Shown in pieces: positions 44,958-54,578 of a stretch of 57,325 nucleotides of DNA. A model generated the notes under the pieces. That model was given only the letters and a program-made list of their open reading frames with translations, had not been told where the DNA came from and ran no database searches. The DNA is from Bradyrhizobium mercantei (GTDB taxonomy: Bacteria > Pseudomonadota > Alphaproteobacteria > Rhizobiales > Xanthobacteraceae), in contig NZ_MKFI01000003.1 in the NCBI RefSeq assembly GCF_001982635.1, forward strand, positions 961,277 through 1,018,601. Direction: 5' to 3'. Every line of letters starts with the position of its first letter. Positions within the stretch are counted from its first letter, which is position 1. Both the position numbers and the translations under genes were made by a program.

Positions 44958-45626
44958 ATGCAAACTGTTCTTGTGACCGGGGCAAACCGCGGCTTGGGCT
45001 TGGAGTTCGTTCGGCAGTACCGCGAAGCCGGCTGGTCCGTTATGGCGGCTTCGCGCCGCCCCGACGAAGCAGTTCGGGCGCTAGACTGCGACGCCGCGCT
45101 ACTAGCATTAGATGTTCAAGACGAACAAGCCATACGTGCGTTACCCGAAGTATTGAGAGGACGGCAGATCGACTTGTTAATAAACAATGCAGGTTATCAC
45201 CCAGGCATGCAGCAACTTGGGAGGATAAATTACTCGAACTGGCAAACGGCGTTCCATGTAAATACCATTGCGCCACTCCAGATAGCGGAAGCACTTTTTC
45301 CTCTAATTCCTTCGGGAGGGAAGATCGTCAACGTTGGCAGCCGGTTAGGCAGCATCGCCTGCAATCAGGGAGGCGGAAGCTACATCTACCGCGCGACGAA
45401 GGCGGCACTGCATTGCCTTACGCGGAGCTTAGCGATGGACCTCGCACCAAGAAGCATCCTGGTCGTGGCCTTGCATCCAGGTTGGGTGAAGACCGACATG
45501 GGAACATCAGCCGCAGACATTGAGGTCGGAGAAAGCGTATCCGGAATGCGCAACGTAATCACCAATCTCGGTCCGCAGAATACAGGGTGCCTCATCAACT
45601 ATGACGGCGTGGAAATCCCTTGGTGA
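44958..45626 (+). CDS. Short-chain dehydrogenase/reductase (C-factor-like)
   Basis: A 222-residue NAD(P)-dependent SDR. It has the cofactor loop VLVTGANRGLGLEFV, ALDVQDE (adenine contact), LLINNAGYHPG (NNAG), catalytic Ser in IVNVGSRLGSIA and catalytic Tyr-x3-Lys in YIYRATKAALHC, with the HPGWVKTDMG tail. The short form without a C-terminal substrate extension and the GWVKTDMG motif match the C-factor/YciK-like group. The start ATG 44958 follows GAGAGGCGA; earlier in-frame codons have no SDR homology. It is transcribed in the same direction as the GMC oxidoreductase 240 bases downstream; both act on alcohol/carbonyl groups. Confidence 0.9.
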   Translation: MQTVLVTGANRGLGLEFVRQYREAGWSVMAASRRPDEAVRALDCDAALLALDVQDEQAIRALPEVLRGRQIDLLINNAGYHPGMQQLGRINYSNWQTAFHVNTIAPLQIAEALFPLIPSGGKIVNVGSRLGSIACNQGGGSYIYRATKAALHCLTRSLAMDLAPRSILVVALHPGWVKTDMGTSAADIEVGESVSGMRNVITNLGPQNTGCLINYDGVEIPW

Positions 45627-45866
45627 TATCGTGCAGGCACCTACTAGCGCATTCGACCGTTTCTTCGGTGGACATTTGTACCTTCATGGTCTTCGTCGTG
45701 ACGGAGCAGGCTCTGTGTTTGCAGGCGTTTCTCGATGTCGCGATTTCCGGGTGCCCATTATCCGCAATTCCAATCCAATGTGACGGAAATGTTTGCCGGC
45801 TGGGTGGGCTTGAAGTGCCCGTCTTGCGCCGTGACTATGTGGGTTACTTCTGAGAGGTTCCAGCAA

Positions 45867-47492
45867 ATGCAAACCATGGCCGCATGGGATTACATTATCG
45901 TTGGTGGCGGTTCGGCTGGCTGCGTGCTCGCCAGTCGCCTGAGCGAAGACAGTAACACGAAGGTGTTGCTGCTGGAGGCTGGTCCGCACGACAGATCAAT
46001 GTGGATCGACATCCCCGCAGGCTACACTAAACTAGTGAACCGGAAGAAGTTCAACTGGAACTACTATATAGAGGCCGAGGATGGTCTAGCCGGCCAGCGT
46101 CTCTCGTATCCGAGCGGTCGCGTCCTAGGCGGCTGTAGCTCGATCAACGGCATGCTCTACGTGCGCGGCCAGCCACTCGATTACGACACCTGGAGTGAGC
46201 TCGGCAATCCTGGATGGTCCTACGAGGACGTGCTGCCTTACTTCAAGAAATCCGAGCACTACGAGGGCCAGGGTAACGACTCGCGTGGCAAAGCTGGGCT
46301 TCTCCATGTCTGCGACCCCGAGGAGCGCCATGTGCTTGGTGAAGCCTTGATCTTTGCTGCCGAAGCCAGCGGCTTTGCGCGTACCAACGACTACAATAAC
46401 GGCCGGCAGGAAGGCTTCGGCTATTGCCAGGCAACGATCAAGAATGGTCGGCGGTGGTCGGCCGTTCGCGCCTTTCTAGATCCGGCGCGCCGCCGCCCCA
46501 ACCTCCGCATCGAGACCGATGCGCTTGTTGACCGTGTCCGGCTCGATGGCAAGCGCGCCGTCGGCGTCGCCTACAGCGTACACGATGGAAAGCGCGAGGT
46601 CCGGTGCAACCGAGAGGTGATCCTATCGTGCGGCGCGGTCCAGTCGCCGGCCTTGCTAGAGCGTTCTGGAATCGGCCAACCCGCACTCCTCAAGAGATTC
46701 GGCATAGCGGTCAATCACGAATTGAAGGGAGTCGGCGAAAATTGTCGTAATCACTTCGCGCCACGTATAACTTGGCGGGTGAACCGCGCTATCACGTTCA
46801 ACGAGAAGACGCGAGGCCTAACGTTCCTGCGAGAGATTCTACGATACTACGTGAGCGGCACAGGCGTCCTCACTCGGCCAGCGGGCTTAGTGTTCGGCTT
46901 CGTGCGTACTTCGCCCGGCCTGGAAACGCCTGACGTACAGTTTACAATGGCACCAGCGAGCTACGACCCGGGACGGCCGGGGTGCCTCGAAAGGGAGCCC
47001 TCTTTGACAATCGCAGTGTCTCAGTGTCGGCCCGAGTCGCATGGGTCGATCCATATCAAATCGCTGGTGCCTGGTAGCCAACCTGCCATCCGGTCAAACT
47101 TCCTAACAGCGGGAACGGATCGAGCCTGCATTGTCGCCGGCATGCAGGTCGCGCGCAAAATCATGAGCCATCCCGCCATCGCTAAATACATCGCATTGGA
47201 GTGCCGGCCCGGCGACAGGGTACAGAGCCACGACGAATGGCTCGACTACGCCCGTTCCACTGGACAGGCGATGTACCACCTTGTCGGAACCTGCAAAATG
47301 GGCGATGACCTCATGGCCGTCGTCGATAGTCGGCTTCGCATGCACGGCCTTAGCGGTCTGCGTGTGATTGATGCCTCGATCATGCCAACCGTTCCCTCCG
47401 GCAACATCCACGCGCCCACGATCATGATAGCCGAAAAGGGCGCGGATATGATCAAGGAGGATGCTAAGGATTGCGTGAAGCCTTTACCCTGA
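45867..47492 (+). CDS. GMC-family FAD oxidoreductase (choline/alcohol dehydrogenase-like)
   Basis: A 541-residue flavoenzyme. It has an N-terminal FAD fold YIIVGGGSAGCVLASRLSE, LLLEAG, and the GMC signature 1 GRVLGGCSSINGMLYVRG. Signature 2 reads GAVQSPALLERSGIG, and the C-terminal active site is AMYHLVGTCKMG with SGNIHAPTIMIAEKGADMI. The second catalytic position is His, as in aryl-alcohol/pyridoxine oxidases, where choline dehydrogenases have Asn. Oxidation of a small alcohol is likely, but choline itself is doubtful. ATG 45867 follows GAGAGGTTCC. It is the last gene before the insertion-sequence cluster. Confidence 0.9.
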   Translation: MQTMAAWDYIIVGGGSAGCVLASRLSEDSNTKVLLLEAGPHDRSMWIDIPAGYTKLVNRKKFNWNYYIEAEDGLAGQRLSYPSGRVLGGCSSINGMLYVRGQPLDYDTWSELGNPGWSYEDVLPYFKKSEHYEGQGNDSRGKAGLLHVCDPEERHVLGEALIFAAEASGFARTNDYNNGRQEGFGYCQATIKNGRRWSAVRAFLDPARRRPNLRIETDALVDRVRLDGKRAVGVAYSVHDGKREVRCNREVILSCGAVQSPALLERSGIGQPALLKRFGIAVNHELKGVGENCRNHFAPRITWRVNRAITFNEKTRGLTFLREILRYYVSGTGVLTRPAGLVFGFVRTSPGLETPDVQFTMAPASYDPGRPGCLEREPSLTIAVSQCRPESHGSIHIKSLVPGSQPAIRSNFLTAGTDRACIVAGMQVARKIMSHPAIAKYIALECRPGDRVQSHDEWLDYARSTGQAMYHLVGTCKMGDDLMAVVDSRLRMHGLSGLRVIDASIMPTVPSGNIHAPTIMIAEKGADMIKEDAKDCVKPLP

Positions 47493-47821
47493 GCGCTCCA
47501 TCGTTCCGATTCGGTGTAGGGGTCGTCAGGGCTTTGCCGCTGCGAGCGTCAATCGAATCGTCTGATCATGACGATCGCCAGATGCTCTCCCGACCGATCC
47601 GACACTGGACGAGATCTGCTCGCGCTTGATGCCGAGAGGCTCTGCGTGGCAATGCAGACGCTTAAGGAGCTGATCTTCGGGAAGGCGCTTGGAGCGGCTT
47701 ACCGCGCTTGTGCCTGATGCAGCGCGCTAGATCTCAACGATCTGGAGACCACGTCCCGCCACCTGCCGCTGCCAATGGCAATGTCGGCAGGGCTTGATCT
47801 TGGCGAAGCGTCCGTTCGATT
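47493..47821. other. Flank between GMC gene and IS66 end
   Basis: No gene or terminator recognised in these 329 bases. Confidence 0.4.
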
Positions 47822-47970
47822 GTAAGCGCTGTTCTCAGGCCACGGCTTTGAGGTCTTGACGGCAATGAGCCCATGGAAGCAGTTGATCGATGTCGCCGTT
47901 TGGATGGCCGTTGACGATTCTGGTGAGGGCGCCGGTCAGGTAAGCAAGCGGATCGACATCGTTCAGCTTG

Positions 47971-49336
47971 ATGAGGTGGATGGCTCCCGCTTCCGGCGCC
48001 ATAGTGCGGAGGTGGTCGCGATGATCGCCGTAAGGGAGATGTCATTCATGAACGAAGTAACTACCGTCGGGCTCGATCTGGCAAAGCGGGTTTTTCAGGT
48101 TCATGGGGCTGACGCAAAAGGCCGCCCCGTTCTCCAGAGGAAGCTTCGCCGTGAGGAGGTGCTAAGTTTCTTCGCCAAGTTGCCGCCTTGCGTTGTCGGC
48201 ATGGAAGCATGCGCATCATCGCATTACTGGGCACGCGAGATTCGCGCTCTTGGCCATGACGCTAAGATGATTCCGGCTTCATATGTGAAGCCTTATGTGG
48301 CACGGCAAAAAGAACGACGCTGCGGACGCCGCAGCGATCTGCGAAGCGGTGACGTGACCGGCGGTTCGGCCCGCTCCCGTCAAGTCATTGGCGCAACAGG
48401 CCGCGCGGGTGGTGCATCGCACGCATGAACTTCTGTCGCGGCAGCGTGTTTCGCTGATCAACGCGATCCGGAGTCATATGGCAGAGTTCGGTGTAATCGC
48501 AGCGGCGGGCCCTCAGCATGTCGGTCCTCTCATCAAGAGGATATCCGATCCGGCGACACCGATCCCCGATACGGTACGAGCACCGTTAAATATCCTGGCC
48601 GACCAGCTCGTCGCCCTAACCGCTCAGATCAATGCGCTCGAAGCCCAAATACGGAGGCATTGTCGTGCAGAACCCGAAGCCGCTAGGTTGCTCAGCGTTC
48701 CAGGCGTCGGTCCGATCACCGTCAGCGCGATATTAGCCGGAGTGCCGGATATCCGCGGTTTCCGATCAGGCCGCGACTTCGCGGCATGGCTTGGCCTTGT
48801 GCCACGTCAGAACTCGAGCGGTGGCAAAGAACGATTGGGCCGCATCACGAAGATGGGCGACCGCACCATCCGCCGCCTCCTCGTCATTGGCGCCATGTCC
48901 ACGATCCGCTGGTCGCGCGGCAAGCAGAACTTCGCTCAAAGTTGGCTAGGACGCATTATTGCGCGTAAGCCCATCAAGCTCGCCGCGGTCGCCCTGGCCA
49001 ACAAAATGGCAAGGATCATCTGGGCCGTGATGACACGAGAGGAGACCTATCGCACGGCATAAGTATCGGCCGGAAGGACCAGCCGGGTCCTGCCGGTCGT
49101 GGTTGCAACGGCGCTGAATGGGAAGATGACGCGACGGTTGATAGACGAGATCGGGACACCCAGTAAACCTGTAGGCGCTTTAAGCGCGTCAGCTTGTTAT
49201 GGACCCGATCCGCGGATCTCATCTGGGCCGGCGGCCAAACGTGCCGCCTTTTACGTAGGCCGGACACATGCAAGCCGCCGACTTGTCGCGCATCGCTCAA
49301 ACAAACCTCTTGCACCGAGGGAGCCATCCACACATA
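47971..49336 (+). mobile_element. IS1111-type (IS110 family) element, exact boundaries
   Basis: It is 1366 bp long. Removing exactly these bases joins ...CAGCTTG to CAGGTTTC... and restores the IS66 tnpC codons. Thirteen-base subterminal inverted repeats GTGGATGGCTCCC (47976-47988) and GGGAGCCATCCAC (49319-49331) lie five bases inside each end, a hallmark of the IS1111 subgroup. There is no target duplication, as expected. Confidence 0.9.
48048..49062 (+). pseudogene. IS1111/IS110-type transposase with frameshift and stop
   Basis: A DEDD transposase. The N-terminal part is TTVGLDLAKRVFQVHGADA with Asp, then VVGMEACASSHYWARE (Glu). The C-terminal Transposase_20 part is LLSVPGVGPITVSAILAGV, FAAWLGLVPRQNSSGGK, LGRITKMGDRTIRRLL. 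An extra A in a run at 48308-48312 (CAAAAAG where CAAAAG is expected) shifts the frame after VKPYVARQK. About 15 codons later an in-frame TGA (48356-48358) replaces CGA. The length minus one base equals 338 codons, normal for the family. Two independent lesions make it inactive. Confidence 0.9.
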
Positions 49337-50744
49337 CAGGTTTCGACCATGGAAGCGATGATGGCCCAGTGCTCGGCGCCGCCATCGGAACCTGCGAACA
49401 ACGCATTTTTCCGGTTGAGGGTGATCGGGCGGATCGCGCGTTCGACGGCGTTGTTGTCGAGCTCGATATGACCATCATCGATGAAGCGCGTCAGGCCATC
49501 CCAGCGTGAGAGCGCATAGCGGATGGCGTCGGCCAGCTTGCCCTTTTGGCTGATCAAGCCGAGTCTTGTTCGCAACCATTTTTGGAACGCATCGGCGAGC
49601 GGCCGGCTTTCCTGGTGTCGAACCAGACGACGTTCCTCGGCGCTGCGGCCGCGGATGGCCTTCTCGATGGCATAAAACTCGGCAATATGCTTGAGCGCCT
49701 CACCCGCAATGGGCGCGGGGCCAGGAGAGGCAAGTTCGTAGAAGTTACGCCGCATGTGCGACCAGCAGAATGCAAGCTGAACGTCACCACGCTCGGCCAG
49801 CTTGCCATAGCCATCGACCTGCAGGACACCCTTGAAGCCTGCCAGATGGGCGATCGGTCGGTCGGCTTTGCGATCGGGGGCATAGACATAGGCGACGCCT
49901 GGCGGATTGGCGCCGCCCCATGGCCGGTCGTCCGCTGCATAGGCCCAGAGCTGACCGGTTTTGGTGCGCCCGCGGCCGGGATCGAGCACCGGCATCGTCG
50001 TCTCGTCGGCGAACAACTTTGGCCGTTGCCTGAGCTTGCCAAGGAGACGCTCATGCAACGGACGCAGATGGAAGGCTGCCTGGCCCACCCAGTCTGCCAA
50101 CATCGAACGATCGAGCTCAATGCCCTGGCGGGCGTAAATCCGCGCCTGCCGGTAGAGCGGCAGGTGATCAGCATATTTGGAGACCAGCACTTGGGCGACG
50201 GTGGCCTCGGTCGGCAATCCGCCCTCGATCAGCCGGGCTGAGGCCGGCGCCTGTCTGACGCCGTCCTCGCAAGCACGGCAGGCGTATTTGGGACGCCGGG
50301 TAACAAGGATCCGGAACTGCGCCGGGACCAGGTCCAACCGCTCGCTTCGATCCTCGCCAAGCCGGTGTAATTCGCCCTGGCAACAGGGGCAGGTCTTGTC
50401 CTCGATGTCGACGATGACCTCGATCCGCGGCAGGTGCGTCGGCAAGGCACCGCGGTTGCTGCGGCGCTTACGAGCCCGCACCTCACGGCCTTCAGGTGCG
50501 CTGACGTCCTGCGCCGTCTCGCTGTATGCTGCCACCCGCTCAACGTCTTCCAGGCCCAGCAACATCTGATCTTCAGGCAGCGTCTCTGCCCGCCGGCCAA
50601 ACCGATGTCGCTGCAATTCCTTGATGATCTGACGCAGCCGTTCGCTTTCGCACCGCTCGGCAAGCAGCATCGCTTTCAGCGTCTCGGGATCGTCAGGCAG
50701 GGCGTCGCTCACACCCAATTCAGAGCATATTCGCCGCCATCTGG

Positions 50745-51309
50745 CGACGCGGCCATCCGCGATCGGAAGGGCCACTACGTTCTGGCCATCAAGAGCAACC
50801 GCGGCCGGCTCTTCCAGGCCGCCAAGGCGCTGCTCGACACCGCCCGGAAGCCAGCGCGGGCGAGCCAGCGAAGAACCTCCGCTCACGACCGCGTCGAGCG
50901 CCGGCAGGCCATCGTCGTGCCGGCACCTCAATTGGCGAAGCAATACGGCTTCCCCCCTGTCGCCGCCGTCGGCCGTATCGACAGCTGGCGCGCCAGTGCC
51001 AGCAAGTCTGCCAAGCAGACAGTCCGATACTTTCTGGCTTCCCGCCTGCCGTCGGCCAAGAAGCTGCTCGACATCGTGCGCGCACACTGGGGCATCGAGA
51101 ACAACCTGCACTGGGTCCTCGACGTTCTGTTCGACGAGGACGCCTGTCGCAGCCGCAAGGATCATGCTCCAGAAAACCTCGCCGTCATCCGCAAGCTCGC
51201 CATCAATGCCTTGCAAGCCACGCCAGGTCCCGCGCGTACCAGCCACAAAATGCTCCAGGCCAGATGGAACAACGACTTCCTTCTCTCAGTCCTCGCCCAT
51301 ATGCGATAG
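50745..51309 (+). pseudogene. ISAs1-family transposase, C-terminal half
   Basis: About 185 residues match the end of ISAs1 (IS4-superfamily) transposases: RKGHYVLAIKSNRG, RIDSWRA region, TVRYFLASRLPSAKKLLDIV, AHWGIENNLHWVLDVLFDED, and NLAVIRKLAINAL. The N-terminal half with the first catalytic Asp residues is absent, cut at the junction with the IS66 tnpC. The stop at 51307-51309 is original. Confidence 0.85.
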
Positions 51310-52376
51310 CCCTAGGTCACACCGGAAGGCGCCAAGGAATGTCAGCGTCCGCCAATGACCGCCCTACTACCTTTGGCTCCCACCCGCGCTGTGGGCCATA
51401 TTGCTCCTTATCCGGATCTCGTCGATAAAGACCGAGCGTCGGGGATTGATGTTGGCCTGTCATGAACGCCGGCGTTAGCGTCTACCGCCATGTCCAAGCG
51501 AGCTCACTCGAGGCGAACAGCGCTTTTTTTGAACCGCAGGCCTTCGCCTCGCCTCGCAGAAATCGCCACACCGCGCTGCGGGGCCGTCGGCAAACAAGGG
51601 AACGGATCCACAAATGCTGGGTCCGAAACCCTGCCGTTTTTTTGGTGCAGTCAGGCCACAGCTCATGCTTCAGAAAGCCGGGAAGGACACAAATCAATTC
51701 CAAGCTGGTATCGTTCCCTCCGAAATCGGTATTGGCGTCATGCAAGGCGGTTAGCCCACAATTGTCACAAGTCAGCACCGTTGCTTGCCCAATCCGAGGA
51801 GAGAGCGGGGGACATCAACCTTTTCGTTTCGATCATGCCAGCTCGTGCCCGAGCCAAGGGGGCTTCGTTAGGCTGAGGAGGGCAAGTGGCGATTTATTGC
51901 GGTCGTGTGCTCGACGAAGCTTTGCAAGCTCGATTGCACTTGCCTCGCCGAGGCTTGATGGGGGTGGTCCGAAGACTAGGGCTGCTCAATCTCATCCTTG
52001 TCCCACTCCAGGATAGACCATGAGAGCAGGATCATAACGGTAGATTATCGCTTGGACGAAATCAAGACGAGCCCCGATGCTCTGGCTCTTAAGACGTGTG
52101 CCGATCGAGCGATTGCACGTTCATGCACTCTCAATTGCTTCGGAGGCGCCTTGAACAAGCTCGAACGAATGACTCGGCAGATGAACGAGAGCGTGAAGAC
52201 GACCAGGGTATTCTGCGGCCGTATTGAGAATGCCATCACTGTTGGATGTTCAATTTCTCGTAAGGGCCACAGTGGTTTAAACGCGATAGGCAAACGTCGC
52301 TGGAGACGATTGTTGTAGGAATTGCTTGGACACGAGTGGACGTTTCTTAACTGCTCGGATGCGAGGGAGGCAGTTG
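51310..52376. other. Region upstream of the Crp/Fnr gene, no secure gene
   Basis: A 107-codon frame at 51998-52318 (TTG start, segment LDEIKTSPDALALKTCADRA) ends 58 bases before the regulator. It is unrecognised and lacks a convincing ribosome site. The rest is short frames only. Confidence 0.4.
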
Positions 52377-53123
52377 ATGCTTTATCGGCCTGAAAGCGTG
52401 CCTCCTAGTGCGCCATTCTTCGTCAAGAACGCGATTTTGGCGAGCCTTTCTCTACAGAATCTCGCGACTATGAGAGAATTCGTAGAGCCAATCCGATTGA
52501 AGAAACGTATGGTTTTGCAAGAGCCGAAAAGGCGCGTCGAACACGTTTATTTCATAGAGTCGGGTCTCGTCTCGCTAAGGATCGTCGCAGCGGGAAGCGT
52601 CCTTGAAATCGCAGTGATAGGCTATCGAGGCGCGGTCGGCGCTTCGCTCCTATTGGGAGGACATCTTTGGATCCATCAATCTGTTGTGCTCGTTCCTGGA
52701 AGCGCGTACAGGATTCGAGTCGAGGATCTGCGTCGCCTGGTGAACGAGCGCACCGAAATTAGGGAACATCTCCTTCGATATGTTCAAGCGCTCAGTTTGC
52801 ATTGCGCTCAGACAGGATTATGTGGCGTTCGACATGATCGCGAGGAGCGGGTGGCAAGTTGGCTCTGCTTGGCGAGCGACGCCGTTGATACAACTGTTCT
52901 ACCAGTTACCCATGACTATATTTCATCCGTTTTAGGATTACGCCGCGCCAGCGTGACGGAGACGCTGCTCCAATTCGAGGAACAGCGGTTGATCTGCAAG
53001 ACGCGCGGTGTCTTGCAGATCAAGGAACGCAAATGCCTTGAGCAAAAGGCATGCGGTTGCTACAGGCTCATCTCAAGCGCTTACTCTGATCCCGTCATTC
53101 CAGCAAGTGATCCGGCACTTTAG
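52377..53123 (+). CDS. Crp/Fnr-family transcriptional regulator
   Basis: A 248-residue regulator. The N-terminal cyclic-nucleotide-binding-like beta barrel spans about 30-130 (VYFIESGLVSLRI, EIAVIGYRGAVGASLLLGG). A long dimer helix (EHLLRYVQALSLHCAQTG) follows, and the C-terminal winged helix spans 170-225 (VTHDYISSVLGLRRASVTETLLQFEE in two pieces, RLICKTRGVLQIKERKCLE). It has no N-terminal Fe-S cysteine cluster, so it is not a classical Fnr. The type, common in rhizobia, responds to unknown cues. The start ATG 52377 follows GAGGGAGGCAGTTG. It lies between insertion-sequence remnants and has no linked operon. Confidence 0.85.
   Translation: MLYRPESVPPSAPFFVKNAILASLSLQNLATMREFVEPIRLKKRMVLQEPKRRVEHVYFIESGLVSLRIVAAGSVLEIAVIGYRGAVGASLLLGGHLWIHQSVVLVPGSAYRIRVEDLRRLVNERTEIREHLLRYVQALSLHCAQTGLCGVRHDREERVASWLCLASDAVDTTVLPVTHDYISSVLGLRRASVTETLLQFEEQRLICKTRGVLQIKERKCLEQKACGCYRLISSAYSDPVIPASDPAL
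52989..53023 (+). repeat. Perfect 14-bp inverted repeat inside the Crp/Fnr gene
   Basis: Arms TTGATCTGCAAGAC and GTCTTGCAGATCAA around a 7-base loop (GCGCGGT), in the codons for the wing of the DNA-binding domain (LICKTRGVLQIK). It could form a stable mRNA hairpin or be a protein-binding palindrome; no T-run follows. Confidence 0.8.
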
Positions 53124-53445
53124 CAAAGCCTAATCATGACACGCCTAGTCTAGCCGGTGCTCCAACGGCTGATGGCAAATCGCAATCTACTGTCTATCTC
53201 TAGGATAACTGGACGCTTTGGCCTCTCATGTCTCTGGTCAGCTGAATCGATGCAAGCGCAACCTGCGCTCGGACGCTCAAAGATGAAGCCGTCAACTAAC
53301 TGACGCAATGCAAACTGTTTGTACGAAGCGAACTGATCTAGCGCTGAGAAGATAAGCACATCGGTTTTGCGCAGCTTCTACGGATCCTTCAATCTTTGCA
53401 CGAGAAAGCGTGATCTTCCTCAAGTCCACAGGGTTAAAGCTGCCT
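53124..53445. other. Intergenic region, nothing recognised
   Basis: Between the Crp/Fnr stop and the IS66 tnpC fragment; no gene or signal I can support. Confidence 0.4.
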
Positions 53446-53845
53446 TTAGCTCCATCTCGATCGCGGCGGGTTGCCCTTGCAGCGGGGGCAGGTCATGGCG
53501 ATCGAAGTCAACACGGCGTCGATCCAAGGCAAATACGTCGGTAGTGCCTCCGCCATTGTTACGGGGCTTGCGTGCGCGCTCCGCCCGACCTTCCGGAGCG
53601 TCTCGTCCTGGCTGGCTTCCATACAGGCCGCAACCCGTTGGACGTCCTCGATACCGAGCAGCATCTGCTCCTCGGGAAGCGACTCTGCCTTCTGACCGAG
53701 GTGATGACGCTGCAGCGCTGCAGCTCATTGATGATCTGGCGCAGCCACTCGCTCTCGTGCCGTCCGGCAAGCAGCATCGCCTTCAGCCTCTCGGGGCATA
53801 CCAGGAAGGTTATCGCTAACACTCAAATCAGAGCATATTCGCGCC
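53446..53845 (-). pseudogene. IS66 tnpC N-terminal fragment
   Basis: Homologous to the first ~150 codons of the tnpC at 50712, but broken over several frames. RRARICSDLSVSDN and ERLKAMLLAGRHESEWLRQIINELQR are followed, in a shifted frame, by MLLGIEDVQRVAAC and CPRCKGNPP. DNA around 53813-53845 parallels 50705-50735 (shared CAGAGCATATTCGC). No DDE core remains. Confidence 0.8.
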
Positions 53846-54046
53846 CGCCTAACGACGTGCTCGATGCCCCGTTCACTTTGTCGCGAGGGCGTTGTTCGTG
53901 GGGGCGGAATTGCTAGTGAGTAAGCCGCAAAGAGACCCCGTCTGGCGGAGTGGGTGAGCGATCGGCCATCGGCTGTGAGTTTGTGAGTCGATATGAGCAT
54001 CTATGTCTGCGCCAAGTTCTGGAACTAGAACCTTCCATATAATTGA

Positions 54047-54364
54047 AGCGGTCGCCAACCGCCTCGAGGGGCGCCGCGGCAGCTTCGTCGAGGCTGGTCG
54101 GACGAGTTCAAAGCGCAGGTTGAGACAGAGGCGCTGGAGCCCGGCGCGAGCGTCTCGGCGGTCGCCCGCCGGATCGGCATTCATCCATCGCAGTTGTTAG
54201 CCTGGCGCCGTGACGCTCGAGCCGAGCGGCATTGTCGCTCGCGGCACTCGAGTTGCGAAGGTGTGGTGGCGTCTGTGGAAGGCGCGGTGATCGAGATTGT
54301 CATTGGCGAGATCGTCGTGCGCGCCGGCATGGATGTCGCCGAGGCGCGCACTTGCAACGGGTGA
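54047..54364 (+). pseudogene. tnpA: IS66 tnpA remnant
   Basis: The open frame after a TGA at 54044 encodes GWSDEFKAQVETEALEPGAS, then VSAVARRIGIHPSQLLAWRRDAR (helix-turn-helix) and a tail IEIVIGEIVVRAGMDVAEA. A small insertion near 54347 shifts the frame; the original ending (HLQRVIRAVRSV, stop 54385-54387) is readable in the next phase. No clear start codon precedes it. Confidence 0.75.
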
Positions 54365-54383
54365 TCCGGGCGGTCCGTTCGGT

Positions 54384-54557
54384 ATGATCTTCGCGGGCAG
54401 CGACGGCGGCGGACAAACCATCGCAACACTGCTGCAGACAGCGAAAATGAACAACGTCGATCCGTTCGCCTGGCTCGCCCTAGCGCTTTAGCGTATCGCC
54501 AACGGCTGGCCGAGCAGCGAAATCGACGCGCTTATGCCATGGAACCACGCCGTGTGA
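54384..54557 (+). pseudogene. IS66 tnpC C-terminal fragment
   Basis: Encodes FAGSDGGGQTIATLLQTAKM, NNVDPFAWLALAL, a TAG stop in place of CAG, then RIANGWPSSEIDALMPWNHAV. This is the IS66_C end of TnpC. It is fused directly behind the tnpA remnant by an internal deletion. Confidence 0.82.
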
Positions 54558-54578
54558 CGGCCTCAGCTTGCCGCTTAC

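Larger units (their letters stand above)
47835..50712 (-). pseudogene. tnpC: IS66 transposase TnpC, split by insertion
   Basis: The reading frame runs from GTG 50712 to 49337 and, after the inserted element, from 47970 to the TGA at 47835-47837. Together these make 504 codons without any other stop. Domain order is normal: a basic helical N-terminus, the zinc-finger-like CPCCQGELHRLG, the DDE core with LFADETTMPVLDPGRG (Asp), LQVDGYGKL (Asp), CWSHMRRNFYEL and HIELDNNAVERAIRPI (Glu). The IS66 C-terminal domain (VDPLAYLTGALTRI, GDIDQLLPW) follows. The gene was complete until the IS1111-type element entered between codons for Cys and Lys of VETCKLN. Confidence 0.9.
47822..50744 (-). mobile_element. 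IS66-family element, 5' part lost, interrupted by an IS1111-type element
   Basis: One end is preserved at 47822 (GTAAGCGCTGTTCTCAGGCC), matching the IS66 consensus start and the end of the small derivative at 54558-54578 (CTGAGGCC-type continuation). The tnpC gene reads leftward. The opposite end with tnpA and tnpB is missing: the homology stops near 50744, where an ISAs1 relic begins. Confidence 0.8.
53920..54578 (+). mobile_element. Internally deleted IS66 derivative with both ends and 8-bp target duplication
   Basis: A 659-bp element. The left end GTAAGCCGCAA starts at 53920; the right end, read inward from 54578, is GTAAGCGGCAA. The 8 bases GCTAGTGA occur directly before (53912-53919) and after (54579-54586), the target-duplication length typical of IS66. 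Inside are a tnpA frame and the last part of tnpC; tnpB and most of tnpC are gone. Confidence 0.88.

Noticed and set aside
49546..50241. Long plus-strand frame of 231 codons opposite IS66 tnpC
   Set aside because: It is the antisense shadow of a clear DDE transposase and has no family motif.
49297..51246. A 649-codon minus-strand frame as one protein
   Set aside because: It joins an antisense stretch of the ISAs1 relic, tnpC from GTG 50712, and a few codons of the IS1111-type end; only the middle is a gene.
50434..51309. A 291-codon continuous plus-strand frame
   Set aside because: Its first ~100 codons are antisense to IS66 tnpC; only the part from about 50745 is ISAs1 transposase. The continuity is a chance fusion at the element junction.
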